This document shows, piece by piece, positions 8,105-15,931 of a stretch of 64,000 nt of DNA. Made by a program: the position numbers and the translations under genes. The stretch is from Bradyrhizobium sp. sGM-13. Lineage in GTDB: Bacteria; Pseudomonadota; Alphaproteobacteria; Rhizobiales; Xanthobacteraceae. Under the pieces are notes generated by a model. That model did no database searches. It had not been told where the DNA came from and saw nothing but the letters and a program-made list of their open reading frames with translations. The DNA is taken from positions 248,001-312,000 of the forward strand of contig NZ_JAGWDK010000002.1 of the NCBI RefSeq assembly GCF_018398875.1, in the 5' to 3' direction. Each line of letters starts with the position of its first letter. The stretch's first letter is position 1.

Positions 8105-9259
8105 ATGACTTCGAAGCACGAAACCATACTCGGCAACGCCCGCCTCGTACTGGCCGATCGCGTGATCGAGCACGGCTGGGTCGCTTTCGCAGATGGCCGC
8201 ATCGCCGAATATGGCGAGGGCACTGCGCCGTCAGGCAGCGAGGACGCCGGCGGCGACCTGATCATGCCAGGCCTGATCGAGCTCCACACCGACCATCTTG
8301 AAATGCACTATGTGCCGCGCCCAAAGGTGTTTTGGGATCCGATCGCGGCGGTGGTTTCCTACGACGGACAGTTGGCCACCTCGGGCATCACCACGGTTCT
8401 GGATTCGCTCCGGGTCTGGCGCGAGGACGGCGCCGAGGACGTTGACGGCAGGGCAGGCGTGCTCGCGGGTGCGATCACGGCGGCGCGTGAAGCAAACCTG
8501 CTGCGCGCAGAACACTTCCTGCATCTGCGCTGCGAAATTCCGATGCCCAGCGTGGTCGAGGAAGCCAAGGAGCTGATCGACCGGCCGGACGTGCGGCTGA
8601 TGTCGCTGATGGACCATACGCCGGGTCAGCGCCAGTTCCGCGACGAGGTCAAGCTCCGCGATTACTACCGCGGCAAGGGCGGCGGCATGACCGACGCCGA
8701 ACTCGATGTACTGTTCGAGAAGCGCTTTGCCTATCAGAAGGCCTATGCCGCGACCAACATGCGCGAAATCGTGGCGCTTGCCCATCGATATGAAATTCCG
8801 CTCGCCAGCCACGACGACACGACCGAGGAAAATGTCGCCGATGCGATCCAGGATCGCGTTTCCGTCGCTGAATTTCCGACCACGATGGAAGCCGCGCGCG
8901 GCCTGCATCAGGCCGGCATCGGCATCCTGATGGGCGCACCGAATGTGGTCCGCGGCGGCTCGCATTCCGGCAACATCGCCGCCATCGATCTCGCCCGTGA
9001 GGGACTGTTGGACATCCTGTCGTCCGACTACATCCCTTCGAGCCTTTTGATGGCAGCCCTGCAGTTGCCGCAGCACGTTCCAGCGATCGATCTGGCCTCC
9101 GCCGTCCGCACCGTCACCAAGACACCAGCCGAGGCCGTGGGCCTTGCGGACCGTGGCGAGATCGCAGCCGGCAAGCGGGCCGATGTGATCCGGGTGCATG
9201 TCGCCCGTAACGTTCCGGTGGTGCGCAGCGTCTGGCGGGAAGGGCGGCGCGTGGCATGA
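8105..9259 (+). CDS. phnM: Alpha-D-ribose 1-methylphosphonate 5-triphosphate diphosphatase PhnM
   Basis: 384 residues, amidohydrolase superfamily. PhnM removes pyrophosphate from ribose 1-phosphonate 5-triphosphate to give the PhnJ substrate. The metal-binding ELHTDHLEMH stretch is at about residues 60-69, followed by the LMDHTPGQRQF block and the SHDDTTEE motif. The start at 8105 is preceded by GGAAGATGTAAG and lies 13 bp after phnL. Length matches E. coli PhnM closely. Confidence 0.95.
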   Translation: MTSKHETILGNARLVLADRVIEHGWVAFADGRIAEYGEGTAPSGSEDAGGDLIMPGLIELHTDHLEMHYVPRPKVFWDPIAAVVSYDGQLATSGITTVLDSLRVWREDGAEDVDGRAGVLAGAITAAREANLLRAEHFLHLRCEIPMPSVVEEAKELIDRPDVRLMSLMDHTPGQRQFRDEVKLRDYYRGKGGGMTDAELDVLFEKRFAYQKAYAATNMREIVALAHRYEIPLASHDDTTEENVADAIQDRVSVAEFPTTMEAARGLHQAGIGILMGAPNVVRGGSHSGNIAAIDLAREGLLDILSSDYIPSSLLMAALQLPQHVPAIDLASAVRTVTKTPAEAVGLADRGEIAAGKRADVIRVHVARNVPVVRSVWREGRRVA

Positions 9260-9867
9260 CGGAAATCTTGACAACCGCAGCGCCAGACCAGGCCGCCGCA
9301 ATCGGGCCGGGCCGTTTGATCCTGGTGGTCGGTCCGAGCGGTGCCGGCAAGGACACGCTGCTGGGCCTCGCCAAGGCCACCTGCGCCGATGACAGCAAAA
9401 TTGTGTTTCCACTCCGCGTGATTACGCGCGAGGCGTCGGCGTCGGAAGAAAACCAACAGGTCAGCGCCGAAACGTTCCGGGAGGCGCTGGCGCGCGGCGA
9501 ATACGCCATGCATTGGGAAGCCCACGGTCATTGCTACGCACTGTCGCGCGTGATCGACGACGATATCCGCGCCGGGCGAACCATCGTTGCCAACGTATCG
9601 CGCACCGTGATTGGCGAGATGCGCCGCGCTTATGCCGACGTGGTGGTGGTTTTCATCACGGCCCCGCCAAACGTTCTGGCCGAACGGCTGGCGATGCGGC
9701 AGCGGAGCAGCGACGGCAGGCTCGAAGCCCGCCTGGGTCGCACGGTGGAGGATGCGGCGGCCGCGCCCGATGTCACCATCGTCAATACCGGCAGCGCCGA
9801 ATATCATGCCCGCCAGCTCGTCCGCGTCATCAAGGGCGAGAAATGGGACGATCGACGGGAGAGCTAA
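9256..9867 (+). CDS. phnN: Ribose 1,5-bisphosphate phosphokinase PhnN
   Basis: 203 residues, guanylate-kinase-like P-loop protein with Walker A GPSGAGKDT near residue 29. PhnN phosphorylates ribose 1,5-bisphosphate to PRPP and so returns the lyase ribose product to nucleotide metabolism. The start overlaps the stop of phnM by 4 bases. It closes the catalytic set; no phnO or phnP is visible downstream, and a phnP-type cyclic phosphodiesterase must be elsewhere. Confidence 0.93.
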   Translation: MTEILTTAAPDQAAAIGPGRLILVVGPSGAGKDTLLGLAKATCADDSKIVFPLRVITREASASEENQQVSAETFREALARGEYAMHWEAHGHCYALSRVIDDDIRAGRTIVANVSRTVIGEMRRAYADVVVVFITAPPNVLAERLAMRQRSSDGRLEARLGRTVEDAAAAPDVTIVNTGSAEYHARQLVRVIKGEKWDDRRES

Positions 9868-9868
9868 A

Positions 9869-10480
9869 ATGACTGTTATCGCGACCATCGAGCAGCTCGA
9901 GGCCATCTACGGCTTTCCCAACGATGCCTCGACTGTCAAAGTCGCGGACAGGATCACGCCGGCCTATCGGGCGTTGATGGACAAATCGCCGTTCGCAGCG
10001 CTCGCGACCTGCGGACCCGAAGGGCTGGACTGCTCGCCACGCGGCGACCTGCCGGGCTTCGTTCGTATCCACGATGAGAAAACGCTGATGATGCCGGATC
10101 GCCGCGGCAACAACCGTTGCGATTCGCTGCGCAATATCGTGCGCGATCCGCGGGTGGCGCTGTTGTTTCTCATCCCCGGCTCAGGCAGCACGCTGCGCAT
10201 CAACGGCCGCGCACAGGTCTCCGCCGATCCGGAACTGCTCACGTCGTTCAAGATGGAGGGTAAGGCGCCGCGCACCGTCATCGTCATGACGGTCGAGGAG
10301 GTTTATTTCCAGTGCGCGCGCGCCATCGTGCGTTCCGATCTCTGGAATCCCGACAAGCGCGTCGACCCGAGAAGCTTGCCGACGCCCGGCCAGATCCTGG
10401 CCGAGATGAGCGACAATACCGTCGGCGGCGAAAAATACGATCGGGAATGGCCGGAGCGCGCGCGGCAGACGATGTGGTGA
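9869..10480 (+). CDS. PPOX-type FMN flavoprotein at the end of the phn operon
   Basis: 203 residues, pyridoxamine 5'-phosphate oxidase-like split-barrel protein, resembling the MSMEG_1061-type FMN-dependent family. Visible family features are the FAALATCGPEGLDCSPRGD strand pair (residues 48-66), the DRRGNNRCDSLRNI segment and the RINGRAQVS strand. The ATG at 9869 begins one base after the phnN stop, which ties it to the lyase transcript. Its substrate is not known. It could act on a deazaflavin- or FMN-linked step or on a product of phosphonate breakdown; neither is shown by sequence. Confidence 0.85.
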   Translation: MTVIATIEQLEAIYGFPNDASTVKVADRITPAYRALMDKSPFAALATCGPEGLDCSPRGDLPGFVRIHDEKTLMMPDRRGNNRCDSLRNIVRDPRVALLFLIPGSGSTLRINGRAQVSADPELLTSFKMEGKAPRTVIVMTVEEVYFQCARAIVRSDLWNPDKRVDPRSLPTPGQILAEMSDNTVGGEKYDREWPERARQTMW

Positions 10481-10501
10481 TGCGCTGATCGTCGTCGCTG
10501 A

Positions 10502-10765
10502 TCATCCTGCCGGAACATGCGGGCAGGTCATGGATCGCGGCTTGCTGCCGCGCTTGTCGATAGGCACGTTGCAATTGTCGATCCGTTGCTCGTCCATCCA
10601 CTTTTTTCCCAGGCGTTCCTTTCCGGTCAGCGATGACCCGTCAGCGGGCAGGGCGGTTTCCGCATTCGGTGCGGTTTGGCCAGGCTGCCTTTCCTGCGCA
10701 AACACCTGCGATGCAAAGCACAGCGCAAAAAGAAAACTGATCAACCCTCGGTGAATCGGTTCCAT
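10502..10765 (-). CDS. Small secreted protein, unknown function
   Basis: 87 residues. A clear signal peptide (residues 1-23, cleavage after SQVFA) is followed by a short polar mature part with two cysteines and a KKWMDEQRIDNCNVP segment. A GAGGAC ribosome site lies ahead of ATG 10765. It is convergent with the phn operon end, 21 bp away. No domain is recognised. A typical lineage-specific exported protein of rhizobia. Confidence 0.65.
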   Translation of the reverse strand: MEPIHRGLISFLFALCFASQVFAQERQPGQTAPNAETALPADGSSLTGKERLGKKWMDEQRIDNCNVPIDKRGSKPRSMTCPHVPAG

Positions 10766-10912
10766 CGGATTGTCCTCACCAGCAACCCACGTGTCAGTTT
10801 ATGTCAGATTAAACATGTCGATATTCACGTAGCCACCCGGAACCTGCGGACAATGGATCGGTTGCCTCTCATCGTGTTGCGCGCGCTTCACAAGAAAAGG
10901 AAGGAGAAACAG

Positions 10913-11239
10913 ATGAAAATGAAACTGCTCATTCTTGCTGGTTGCTCGATCCTGGTCTTGAGTACCGGCGCAGCACTTGCGGGTCCTTGCGAGACGGGAC
11001 GCGCGGCCAACCTGAAGGATGCTGGCTCCGGACCGGCCAAGATGGGCGAGAGCCAGACAACGGGTATGGCTGGCAGCACCGATCAACATCCGCCGACCGA
11101 TAGAATGAATCGAGCGGCGGGAGACACTGCTGCATCTTCACAAGATACGCAGCGGCAGATGCAAGGCGAACCGACGGCGGCACAGCAGGCTGAAGGTGCC
11201 AAGGCCGACAAGGTCACAGAGGCAGATAAGGACTGCTGA
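10913..11239 (+). CDS. Small secreted protein with DAGSGP and QGEPTAAQ motifs
   Basis: 108 residues. The start at 10913 follows AGGAAGGAGAAACAG; the upstream part of the open frame is not used. Signal peptide about 1-23 (ending AALAG). The mature protein is Ala/Gln/Thr-rich and disordered-looking. The motifs DAGSGP, QHPPTDRMNRA and QGEPTAAQQAE recall a family of short secreted alphaproteobacterial proteins that normally carry a helical segment between the first cysteine and DAGSGP; here that segment seems shortened. Function unknown. Confidence 0.7.
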   Translation: MKMKLLILAGCSILVLSTGAALAGPCETGRAANLKDAGSGPAKMGESQTTGMAGSTDQHPPTDRMNRAAGDTAASSQDTQRQMQGEPTAAQQAEGAKADKVTEADKDC

Positions 11240-11529
11240 AGATACGTATCGGCCCTGGTCGCCATACTGGTTCGGCAGACAAGCGCGGATGCATAATAGA
11301 AGGTCGTTCGAACTGTGATTGGACGAACCCTCGCGGTGCATGCGTCGATGCGGCGCCCTCATCGGCAGTTTGTCCAAGAGGGAAGTAGGCTTGCCCAAGA
11401 GCGAACTTCTTCCTTCGGAGATGGTGCGCATAGCGCGGCCTTCGACCTTCCGTACTTGCGCTCCGTCCACGGTGACCCTAGTTTTCGTCCCGGCACGACG
11501 TCGTGTCAGCACTGCTTGGGAGGACCCTG
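11240..11529. other. Intergenic region upstream of pqqA
   Basis: Nothing supportable as a gene is seen over these 290 bases. Open frames on both strands cross it but none has a ribosome site, signal peptide or recognisable motif. The last bases before the pqqA start contain GGGAGGACC, a good ribosome site. Confidence 0.5.
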
Positions 11530-11610
11530 ATGAGTTGGAAAACTCCGAAGATTGTGGAAGTGTCGGTGGGCATGGAAATCAACATGTACGCCTGCGCGGC
11601 GCGTAAATAG
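11530..11610 (+). CDS. pqqA: Coenzyme PQQ precursor peptide PqqA
   Basis: 26 residues, starting MSWKTPKIVEVSVGMEINMY. This is the ribosomal precursor from which PqqE, PqqD, PqqF/G, PqqB and PqqC make pyrroloquinoline quinone. Glu16 and Tyr20, the two residues that are cross-linked, are in the required E-x3-Y spacing. The MSWKTPKIVEV start and C-terminal ARK are typical of alphaproteobacterial PqqA. The ribosome site GGGAGGACC ends a few bases before the ATG. No intact pqqB, C, D or E follows. The product would serve the two PQQ dehydrogenases in this window if the other pqq genes are elsewhere. Confidence 0.92.
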   Translation: MSWKTPKIVEVSVGMEINMYACAARK

Positions 11611-11901
11611 ACGCGTCGAAGCGGTCTGCCTGGCTCCGGCACCAGCATGTTGCTGCGGGCCGGGCAGGCTGTTCAACTACCGCGAAGTGCTCTGTCGCTT
11701 GCACCAAGCGTGAGCCCGCGGATCCTGCCAAAGCCAGCGGGATCTTCCGTGGGCGGCCGACGGTGGCGATGCAGCCGAGTTTCTGCGCTGCTCCACCTGC
11801 ATTCCGTGTCTTCCCATGGCTCGCGGACGGTCGCCGCATCGTGCTAGGGTATGCCCGGCCGGCACCGCCGGGAATCACCCGTTCAACCCATGACCCGCTG
11901 A
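11611..11901. other. Region after pqqA, no intact gene; possible pqqB relic
   Basis: About 290 bases where pqqB would normally start. No open frame with a plausible start or product covers it. Short stretches resemble a pqqB beginning in mixed frames, for example NYREVLCRL around 11679-11705 and an AADGGD stretch near 11755-11772, with stops and frame changes between them. Offered only as a possible relic. Confidence 0.3.
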
Positions 11902-12774
11902 ATGCGAATGTCTATGCGTGCAAGGACCTTCCAGGCGGCGGTCGTGTCCTTTGCTGCGTTACTGCCGGCTTGTGGCTATGCCGAGGGCATCGACACCGAG
12001 CATCTGTTCGGCTTTATGATCGGGACCAATGTCGGCAATGTCGGCGAACGGGAGTTTCAGAGCGAGACGACCGGGCGCTTCGGCAGAAACGGAGGTGCTT
12101 ACCGGGCGGTTGGCCAGGAGTTTGAACTGGAGTTTGTGCCGGCCCGGAATTATAGAATCGAGGTCGGAAGCACGTTTGCGTCGCATCTGATCAGTAGCGT
12201 GCCGGGCATTGACGACCAGCGCCGGCTGTCATGGCAGGGTGGGTCGATCGATTTGCGCTACCGCTTTCTCGATCGGGAAACGGCACCATTCGGAGTTACG
12301 TTCGCGACGGAAGCGCACGTGCATCGTGTCGAGGAGACGACCGCTGAAGCGGTCCGGAGTTTCGGGACTGAATTCAGGCTGGCGTTCGATCGCGAGCTCG
12401 TACCGAACCGCGTCGTCGCAGCGTTCAACCTGATCTACGAACCAGAGTGGACACGATTGATCGGCAGTGGCGCGATGGAGCGGGAGTCCACCGCCGGCAC
12501 GGCGCTTGGGGTCATGGCACAGTTGCGTCCCGGTTTCTTGCTAGGCGGAGAGGCGCGTTACCTGCGAAAATATGAGGGGATCAGTCTGGACAAACTTGCA
12601 GGGCAGGCGTTGTTTGTCGGTCCGACCGCATATTTCCAGTTGTCGAAAAGCTCGCGGCTGACCGCGAGCTGGAGCTTGCAAGCATGGGGGCGTCCGGCGG
12701 GGTCGACGGCCGGCCTTGATCTCGTCAATTTCGAACGTCACCAGGCGCGACTGGTATTTGGCGTCAACTTTTAG
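11902..12774 (+). CDS. Exported beta-barrel-like protein, unknown function
   Basis: 290 residues. Signal peptide at about residues 1-27 (ending GYA; the start could also be one of the ATGs up to 12 bases downstream). The mature part alternates polar and aromatic residues in strand-like fashion and ends in VFGVNF with a terminal Phe, as in outer-membrane beta-barrels. No family recognised. It stands alone, preceded by the pqqA region. The stop codon TAG lies at the start of a Bradyrhizobium-type repeat. Confidence 0.7.
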   Translation: MRMSMRARTFQAAVVSFAALLPACGYAEGIDTEHLFGFMIGTNVGNVGEREFQSETTGRFGRNGGAYRAVGQEFELEFVPARNYRIEVGSTFASHLISSVPGIDDQRRLSWQGGSIDLRYRFLDRETAPFGVTFATEAHVHRVEETTAEAVRSFGTEFRLAFDRELVPNRVVAAFNLIYEPEWTRLIGSGAMERESTAGTALGVMAQLRPGFLLGGEARYLRKYEGISLDKLAGQALFVGPTAYFQLSKSSRLTASWSLQAWGRPAGSTAGLDLVNFERHQARLVFGVNF

Positions 12775-12880
12775 AGCGTTTTCCAGCGAAGGGGACACCG
12801 GCTCGCGTCAAGAAAACGCGTCAAAACAAGAATCTAGAGCCCGGTTCTGATTCAATCAGAACCGAAAAGGCTCTAGGGCT
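12772..12880. repeat. Bradyrhizobium-type intergenic repeat with terminator-like hairpin
   Basis: Begins with TAGAGCGTTTTCCAGCGAAG and ends with a hairpin. GGTTCTGATT (12843-12852) and AATCAGAACC (12854-12863) are perfect 10-bp arms around one base. This layout, from TAGAGCGTTTT to a CCGGTTCTGATTC palindrome, is one I know as an abundant repeat in Bradyrhizobium genomes. It supplies the stop codon of the upstream gene and probably terminates it. Confidence 0.75.
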
Positions 12881-12997
12881 GGCGGCTGCGCGCATAGCCC
12901 GAGTTCCGACTGTTTCACGGGGTAGTGAAACGTCAGGCCATCCATTGCCGTAGCTCTTTGCGTTATCTGTTCGGGAACAATGCAAGGGATATCAGAT

Positions 12998-13234
12998 ATG
13001 ACTCCAATAGATTTGGTCGTGACCGTTTGTGCGGTGCTCTCGCCCACCACTTGCGAGGAAACCCATTTGGTCTTTTCTTCAAATGCTTCGTTGCGGCAAT
13101 GTGCCATGAACGCGCAGCCCTACATCGCGCAGTGGATTGGCGAACACCCGAAATGGACCGCGGTCAAGTGGCGCTGCGAATATCCAGGCACCAATCGAAA
13201 GGCATCCGGCGACGCCACGTGGTCGGCAGGCTGA
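12998..13234 (+). CDS. Small conserved hypothetical protein
   Basis: 78 residues from ATG 12998, which follows AAGGGATATCAG; an ATG 18 bases upstream is also in frame. It begins MTPIDLVVTVCAVLSPTTCE and contains four cysteines (in VCAV, TTCE, RQCA and WRCE) and the PYIAQWIGEHPKW segment. I recognise this as a short protein found in many Bradyrhizobium genomes without assigned function. The hydrophobic start could be an uncleaved export signal. Confidence 0.65.
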   Translation: MTPIDLVVTVCAVLSPTTCEETHLVFSSNASLRQCAMNAQPYIAQWIGEHPKWTAVKWRCEYPGTNRKASGDATWSAG

Positions 13235-13252
13235 ATGGTCGTCCAGCGGCGG

Positions 13253-13597
13253 CTATTTGTTACAGTCCGTTAAATCCTTGTCTGCGATCGAAAACACGGC
13301 GTCAGCCTTGATTTCGACGTCGCGAACGAAGCAGTGCTTTGAGCCGCGATAGCCGACCTTGGCATCATAACGTCCCGGCTCCACGCCCGTAATGCGCAGG
13401 CGTTCGTCGTGGTCGACTTCTTTGTCCTTGTCGTTAAGGGTGAGATTGGGACCCCAATTGTTCTTGCCGGGCGGGGAAAGCTGAAACTCGGAAATGGTCG
13501 CCGTCGTAAGATTCCACAACCGGATGCCTTTTCCCTGCGCGACCACCTCGTTGGCGCTCGTTGACAGCAGTGCCACCAAAGCCAGTATCCATCGCAT
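13253..13597 (-). CDS. Small periplasmic protein, unknown function
   Basis: 114 residues with a signal peptide (1-20, ending VVAQ). The mature part has GIRLWNLTTATISEF and WGPNLTLNDKDKE stretches and a pair of cysteines (KHCF, TDCNK near the end), consistent with a small disulfide-bonded beta domain. Ribosome site AAAGGATGACC precedes ATG 13597. It lies 34 bp after the pentapeptide-repeat gene on the same strand and is probably co-transcribed. No family name can be given. Confidence 0.7.
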   Translation of the reverse strand: MRWILALVALLSTSANEVVAQGKGIRLWNLTTATISEFQLSPPGKNNWGPNLTLNDKDKEVDHDERLRITGVEPGRYDAKVGYRGSKHCFVRDVEIKADAVFSIADKDLTDCNK

Positions 13598-13631
13598 CGG
13601 TCATCCTTTCGTCGCGGAGCGCCTGGAGCCG

Positions 13632-14426
13632 TCATTGCCTGATCAGACGGTCTCGATTTTTGATTTTATCGAAGTTTCTTGCCCGATCGAGACCGATCGG
13701 GGCGATCAATCGGGCCGTATCGAGATCGGCACCGTCGAAATCGGTATCGACGACGGTGATGCTGGTCAGGTCGGCTCCACCCAGTTGGGCACCCTTGAGA
13801 GAAGCGCCGGTGAGGTCGCCGCTCTTCAGCACCGCAAATTCGAGATCGACGCGAGACAGATCGGCGCCGCGCGCGTTCAGGCGTTCCAGATTGGCCGATT
13901 TCAGCACAGCGCGCATCAGGCCCATCGATTGGTTGCGCATGTCGGCACCGAGATTTGCGCCCGCGATCGAAGCACCGACGAGGCTCGCACCGGTGAGATC
14001 GGCAGCGACGCGTGCTCCCGAAAGATCGGCGCCGTCGAGGCGGGCGCGAGCCATCTGCGAAGCGAACAGATTTGCGTTCCTGAGGCTTGCGCCGGTCAGG
14101 TCGGCTCCGACTAGCCATGCCTGGTCGAGGATTGCGCGGTCGAGCCTAGCGCCGGCGAGCTTTGTCTTGTTGAGCCGGGCCGCGCGGAAAGTTGCGCCGG
14201 ACAGGTTGAGTCCCGACAGGTCCAGGCCGGATAATCTCTTCCCGGTGAAATCGGCGGGTGCGGCGATGGTCGCCGCAGCGAGCGCGGCCTCAACCTCTCC
14301 GCGGGTCAATTCGGCCGAGACCATATCGGGCGACGACAGGTCAATATGACGCATCATGTCCTGGGCCGTTGCCGTCATCGCCACAAGAGCAAGACCGAGC
14401 GCTGCAGTTCCGATCGAGCGTTTCAT
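13632..14426 (-). CDS. Exported pentapeptide-repeat protein
   Basis: 264 residues from ATG 14426, chosen because it starts a proper signal peptide (KRSIGTAALGLALVAMTATAQ); a start 24 bases upstream is also open. From about residue 60 on, the sequence is built of A(D/N)LSG-type five-residue repeats (for example LSGLDLSGLNLSGATF, ADLTGASLRNANL), which fold into a right-handed quadrilateral beta-helix. The extended helix is broken once near residues 145-155. The signal peptide would place it in the periplasm. No function can be assigned. Confidence 0.85.
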   Translation of the reverse strand: MKRSIGTAALGLALVAMTATAQDMMRHIDLSSPDMVSAELTRGEVEAALAAATIAAPADFTGKRLSGLDLSGLNLSGATFRAARLNKTKLAGARLDRAILDQAWLVGADLTGASLRNANLFASQMARARLDGADLSGARVAADLTGASLVGASIAGANLGADMRNQSMGLMRAVLKSANLERLNARGADLSRVDLEFAVLKSGDLTGASLKGAQLGGADLTSITVVDTDFDGADLDTARLIAPIGLDRARNFDKIKNRDRLIRQ

Positions 14427-14474
14427 CGTCAACCCCAACCGATCACGCATCCTAGCACCGGCCCAGGGTACTGC

Positions 14475-15203
14475 CTATGACCCATCCTGCCTGGTGGGAC
14501 AGCTATCGATCCGCCGCATGATTTCGGATTTGATTGCGGCGATCTCGACCTCTCCGCGTGCGCCTCGCGGCATACGGATAGGCAGGTCCGCGAGAACCCG
14601 GGCCGGGCGCGGCGACAGCAGGATCACGCGATCGCCGAGACGAACCGCGTCGTCTACATCATGGGTGACCAGCAGCGTTATCACGGGGCGACCGTCCACC
14701 AACATGGCGATCTCATCGCGCAGGCGGCTCGCAAGGGCGGTATCGAGCGAGGCTAGCGGTTCGTCGAGAATGAGCAACTCCGGCTCGACGGCGAAGGCGC
14801 GGGCAAGTGCAACGCGCCGCGCGAGGCCGAGCGATAACTCGCCGGGAAAATGGTTGCGATGTGCCTTCAGCTCCAGAATTTCGAAGAGCGCTGAAAGCTT
14901 CGGCTCATCGGCGAGAGGCGCGGCAAGTCGCACATTTTCCTCGACCGACCGCCACGGCAACAGCCGCGGCTCCTGGAATACGAAGCCAATCCGCGCGCCG
15001 GCGGGTCGCGAGACGCGCCCCTGAAAGTCGGGGTCGAGGCCGGCGATGATCCGAAGCATCGTACTCTTGCCGCACCCGGACGGGCCGACCAATACACCAA
15101 CCTCTCCTGCATTAAGCGCAAAGGCGACGCCCGAGATCACGTCGTGCTGTTCGCCCGCCGCGCTCTTGAACGTCTTGCTGGCGATTTCGACCTCAAGCCG
15201 CAC
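14475..15203 (-). CDS. ABC transporter ATP-binding protein, SsuB/TauB type
   Basis: 242 residues. Walker A is GPSGCGKST, the signature is ELSLGLARRVALARA (a variant of LSGG with LSLG) and Walker B is LLILDEPLASLD. The D-loop and switch histidine (VTHDVDDA) are present. A GTG start at 15203 is used; it begins 11 bases inside the permease gene. The longer open frame upstream lies within that gene. It energises the importer formed with the next two genes. Sequence class is nitrate/sulfonate/taurine; the real substrate is unknown. Confidence 0.85.
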   Translation of the reverse strand: MRLEVEIASKTFKSAAGEQHDVISGVAFALNAGEVGVLVGPSGCGKSTMLRIIAGLDPDFQGRVSRPAGARIGFVFQEPRLLPWRSVEENVRLAAPLADEPKLSALFEILELKAHRNHFPGELSLGLARRVALARAFAVEPELLILDEPLASLDTALASRLRDEIAMLVDGRPVITLLVTHDVDDAVRLGDRVILLSPRPARVLADLPIRMPRGARGEVEIAAIKSEIMRRIDSCPTRQDGS

Positions 15204-15930
15204 GGGGACGCCACCGGGATGACCGGGCCTCAAACGGCTGCACCAACAAGGTTTCAATGAGGAGCACGACCGCGGCGAAGCTCAGCGAGTAGGCAAGCAA
15301 CAGGGGAATGTCGAATAGCTGGAACGCCACGCCAATCTCGAAACCGACACCATTTGGACGTCCAAGCAATTCCGCAACAAGTACGATCTTCCAGACCAGG
15401 GAAAGTCCTGATCGTGCCGCGGCTGCGATGTAGGGCGACAGTTGCGGCAAAATGACGTGTCGAAACCTGCTCCAACGAGGCAACGCGAACACCGTCGCCA
15501 TTTCGTCCAGCGCCGCGTCGAGGGTACGCGCGCCCTCACGCAGCGTCACGACGGCTGTCGGGAGCTTGTTGATGGCGATTGCCGCAATTGCAGCGACTTC
15601 AGTCAATCCGGCCCAGATGTAGGCGAGCACGATCACCACGAGCGCCGGCAGATTGAGCAGTAGGATCAGCCAGGGGTCGCCAAGCCGATCGGCAAGCCGC
15701 ACCCGGCCCATCAGGTATCCGATGGCCGCGCCCAGTGCCATCGCTAGCGTGAAGGCGAGCGCAACGCGCGCTAATGTCGCGCCGAGATGGAAGAACAGGT
15801 TGCCCGACCTGGCTTCCGCGATCATGGCCGTGAGCACGGTTGGCGGAGGTGGCAGCTTTGCGTTACCGGCAAACAGCGAAGCGATCCACCAGATTGCGAC
15901 GAACACCGCGAATGACAGCAGGCGTGCCAC
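15193..15930 (-). CDS. ABC transporter permease, SsuC/TauC type
   Basis: 245 residues from a GTG at 15930, which follows a GGGAGA ribosome site just after the stop of the binding-protein gene; an ATG at 15969 would add 13 residues but has no ribosome site. Five to six hydrophobic helices span it, and the coupling region (ALDEMATVFALPRWSRF) is at about residues 140-156. It is 245 residues long where SsuC proteins have about 250. It forms a three-gene unit with the flanking binding protein and ATPase. Confidence 0.87.
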   Translation of the reverse strand: MARLLSFAVFVAIWWIASLFAGNAKLPPPPTVLTAMIAEARSGNLFFHLGATLARVALAFTLAMALGAAIGYLMGRVRLADRLGDPWLILLLNLPALVVIVLAYIWAGLTEVAAIAAIAINKLPTAVVTLREGARTLDAALDEMATVFALPRWSRFRHVILPQLSPYIAAAARSGLSLVWKIVLVAELLGRPNGVGFEIGVAFQLFDIPLLLAYSLSFAAVVLLIETLLVQPFEARSSRWRPRAA

Positions 15931-15931
15931 C

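Noticed and set aside
8231..9412. 393-codon open frame antisense to phnM and phnN
   Set aside because: His/Gly/Ala-rich shadow of two genes with firm family matches.
10913..11239. Lanmodulin candidate among the small secreted proteins
   Set aside because: No EF-hand DxDxDG loops occur in this or the proteins at 10502, 12998, 13253, 16993, 49449 or 52976.
11138..11606. Open frames on both strands around pqqA (11138-11512 minus, 11319-11606 plus)
   Set aside because: No start signals or motifs; the plus frame runs through pqqA in another frame, and pqqA itself is convincing.
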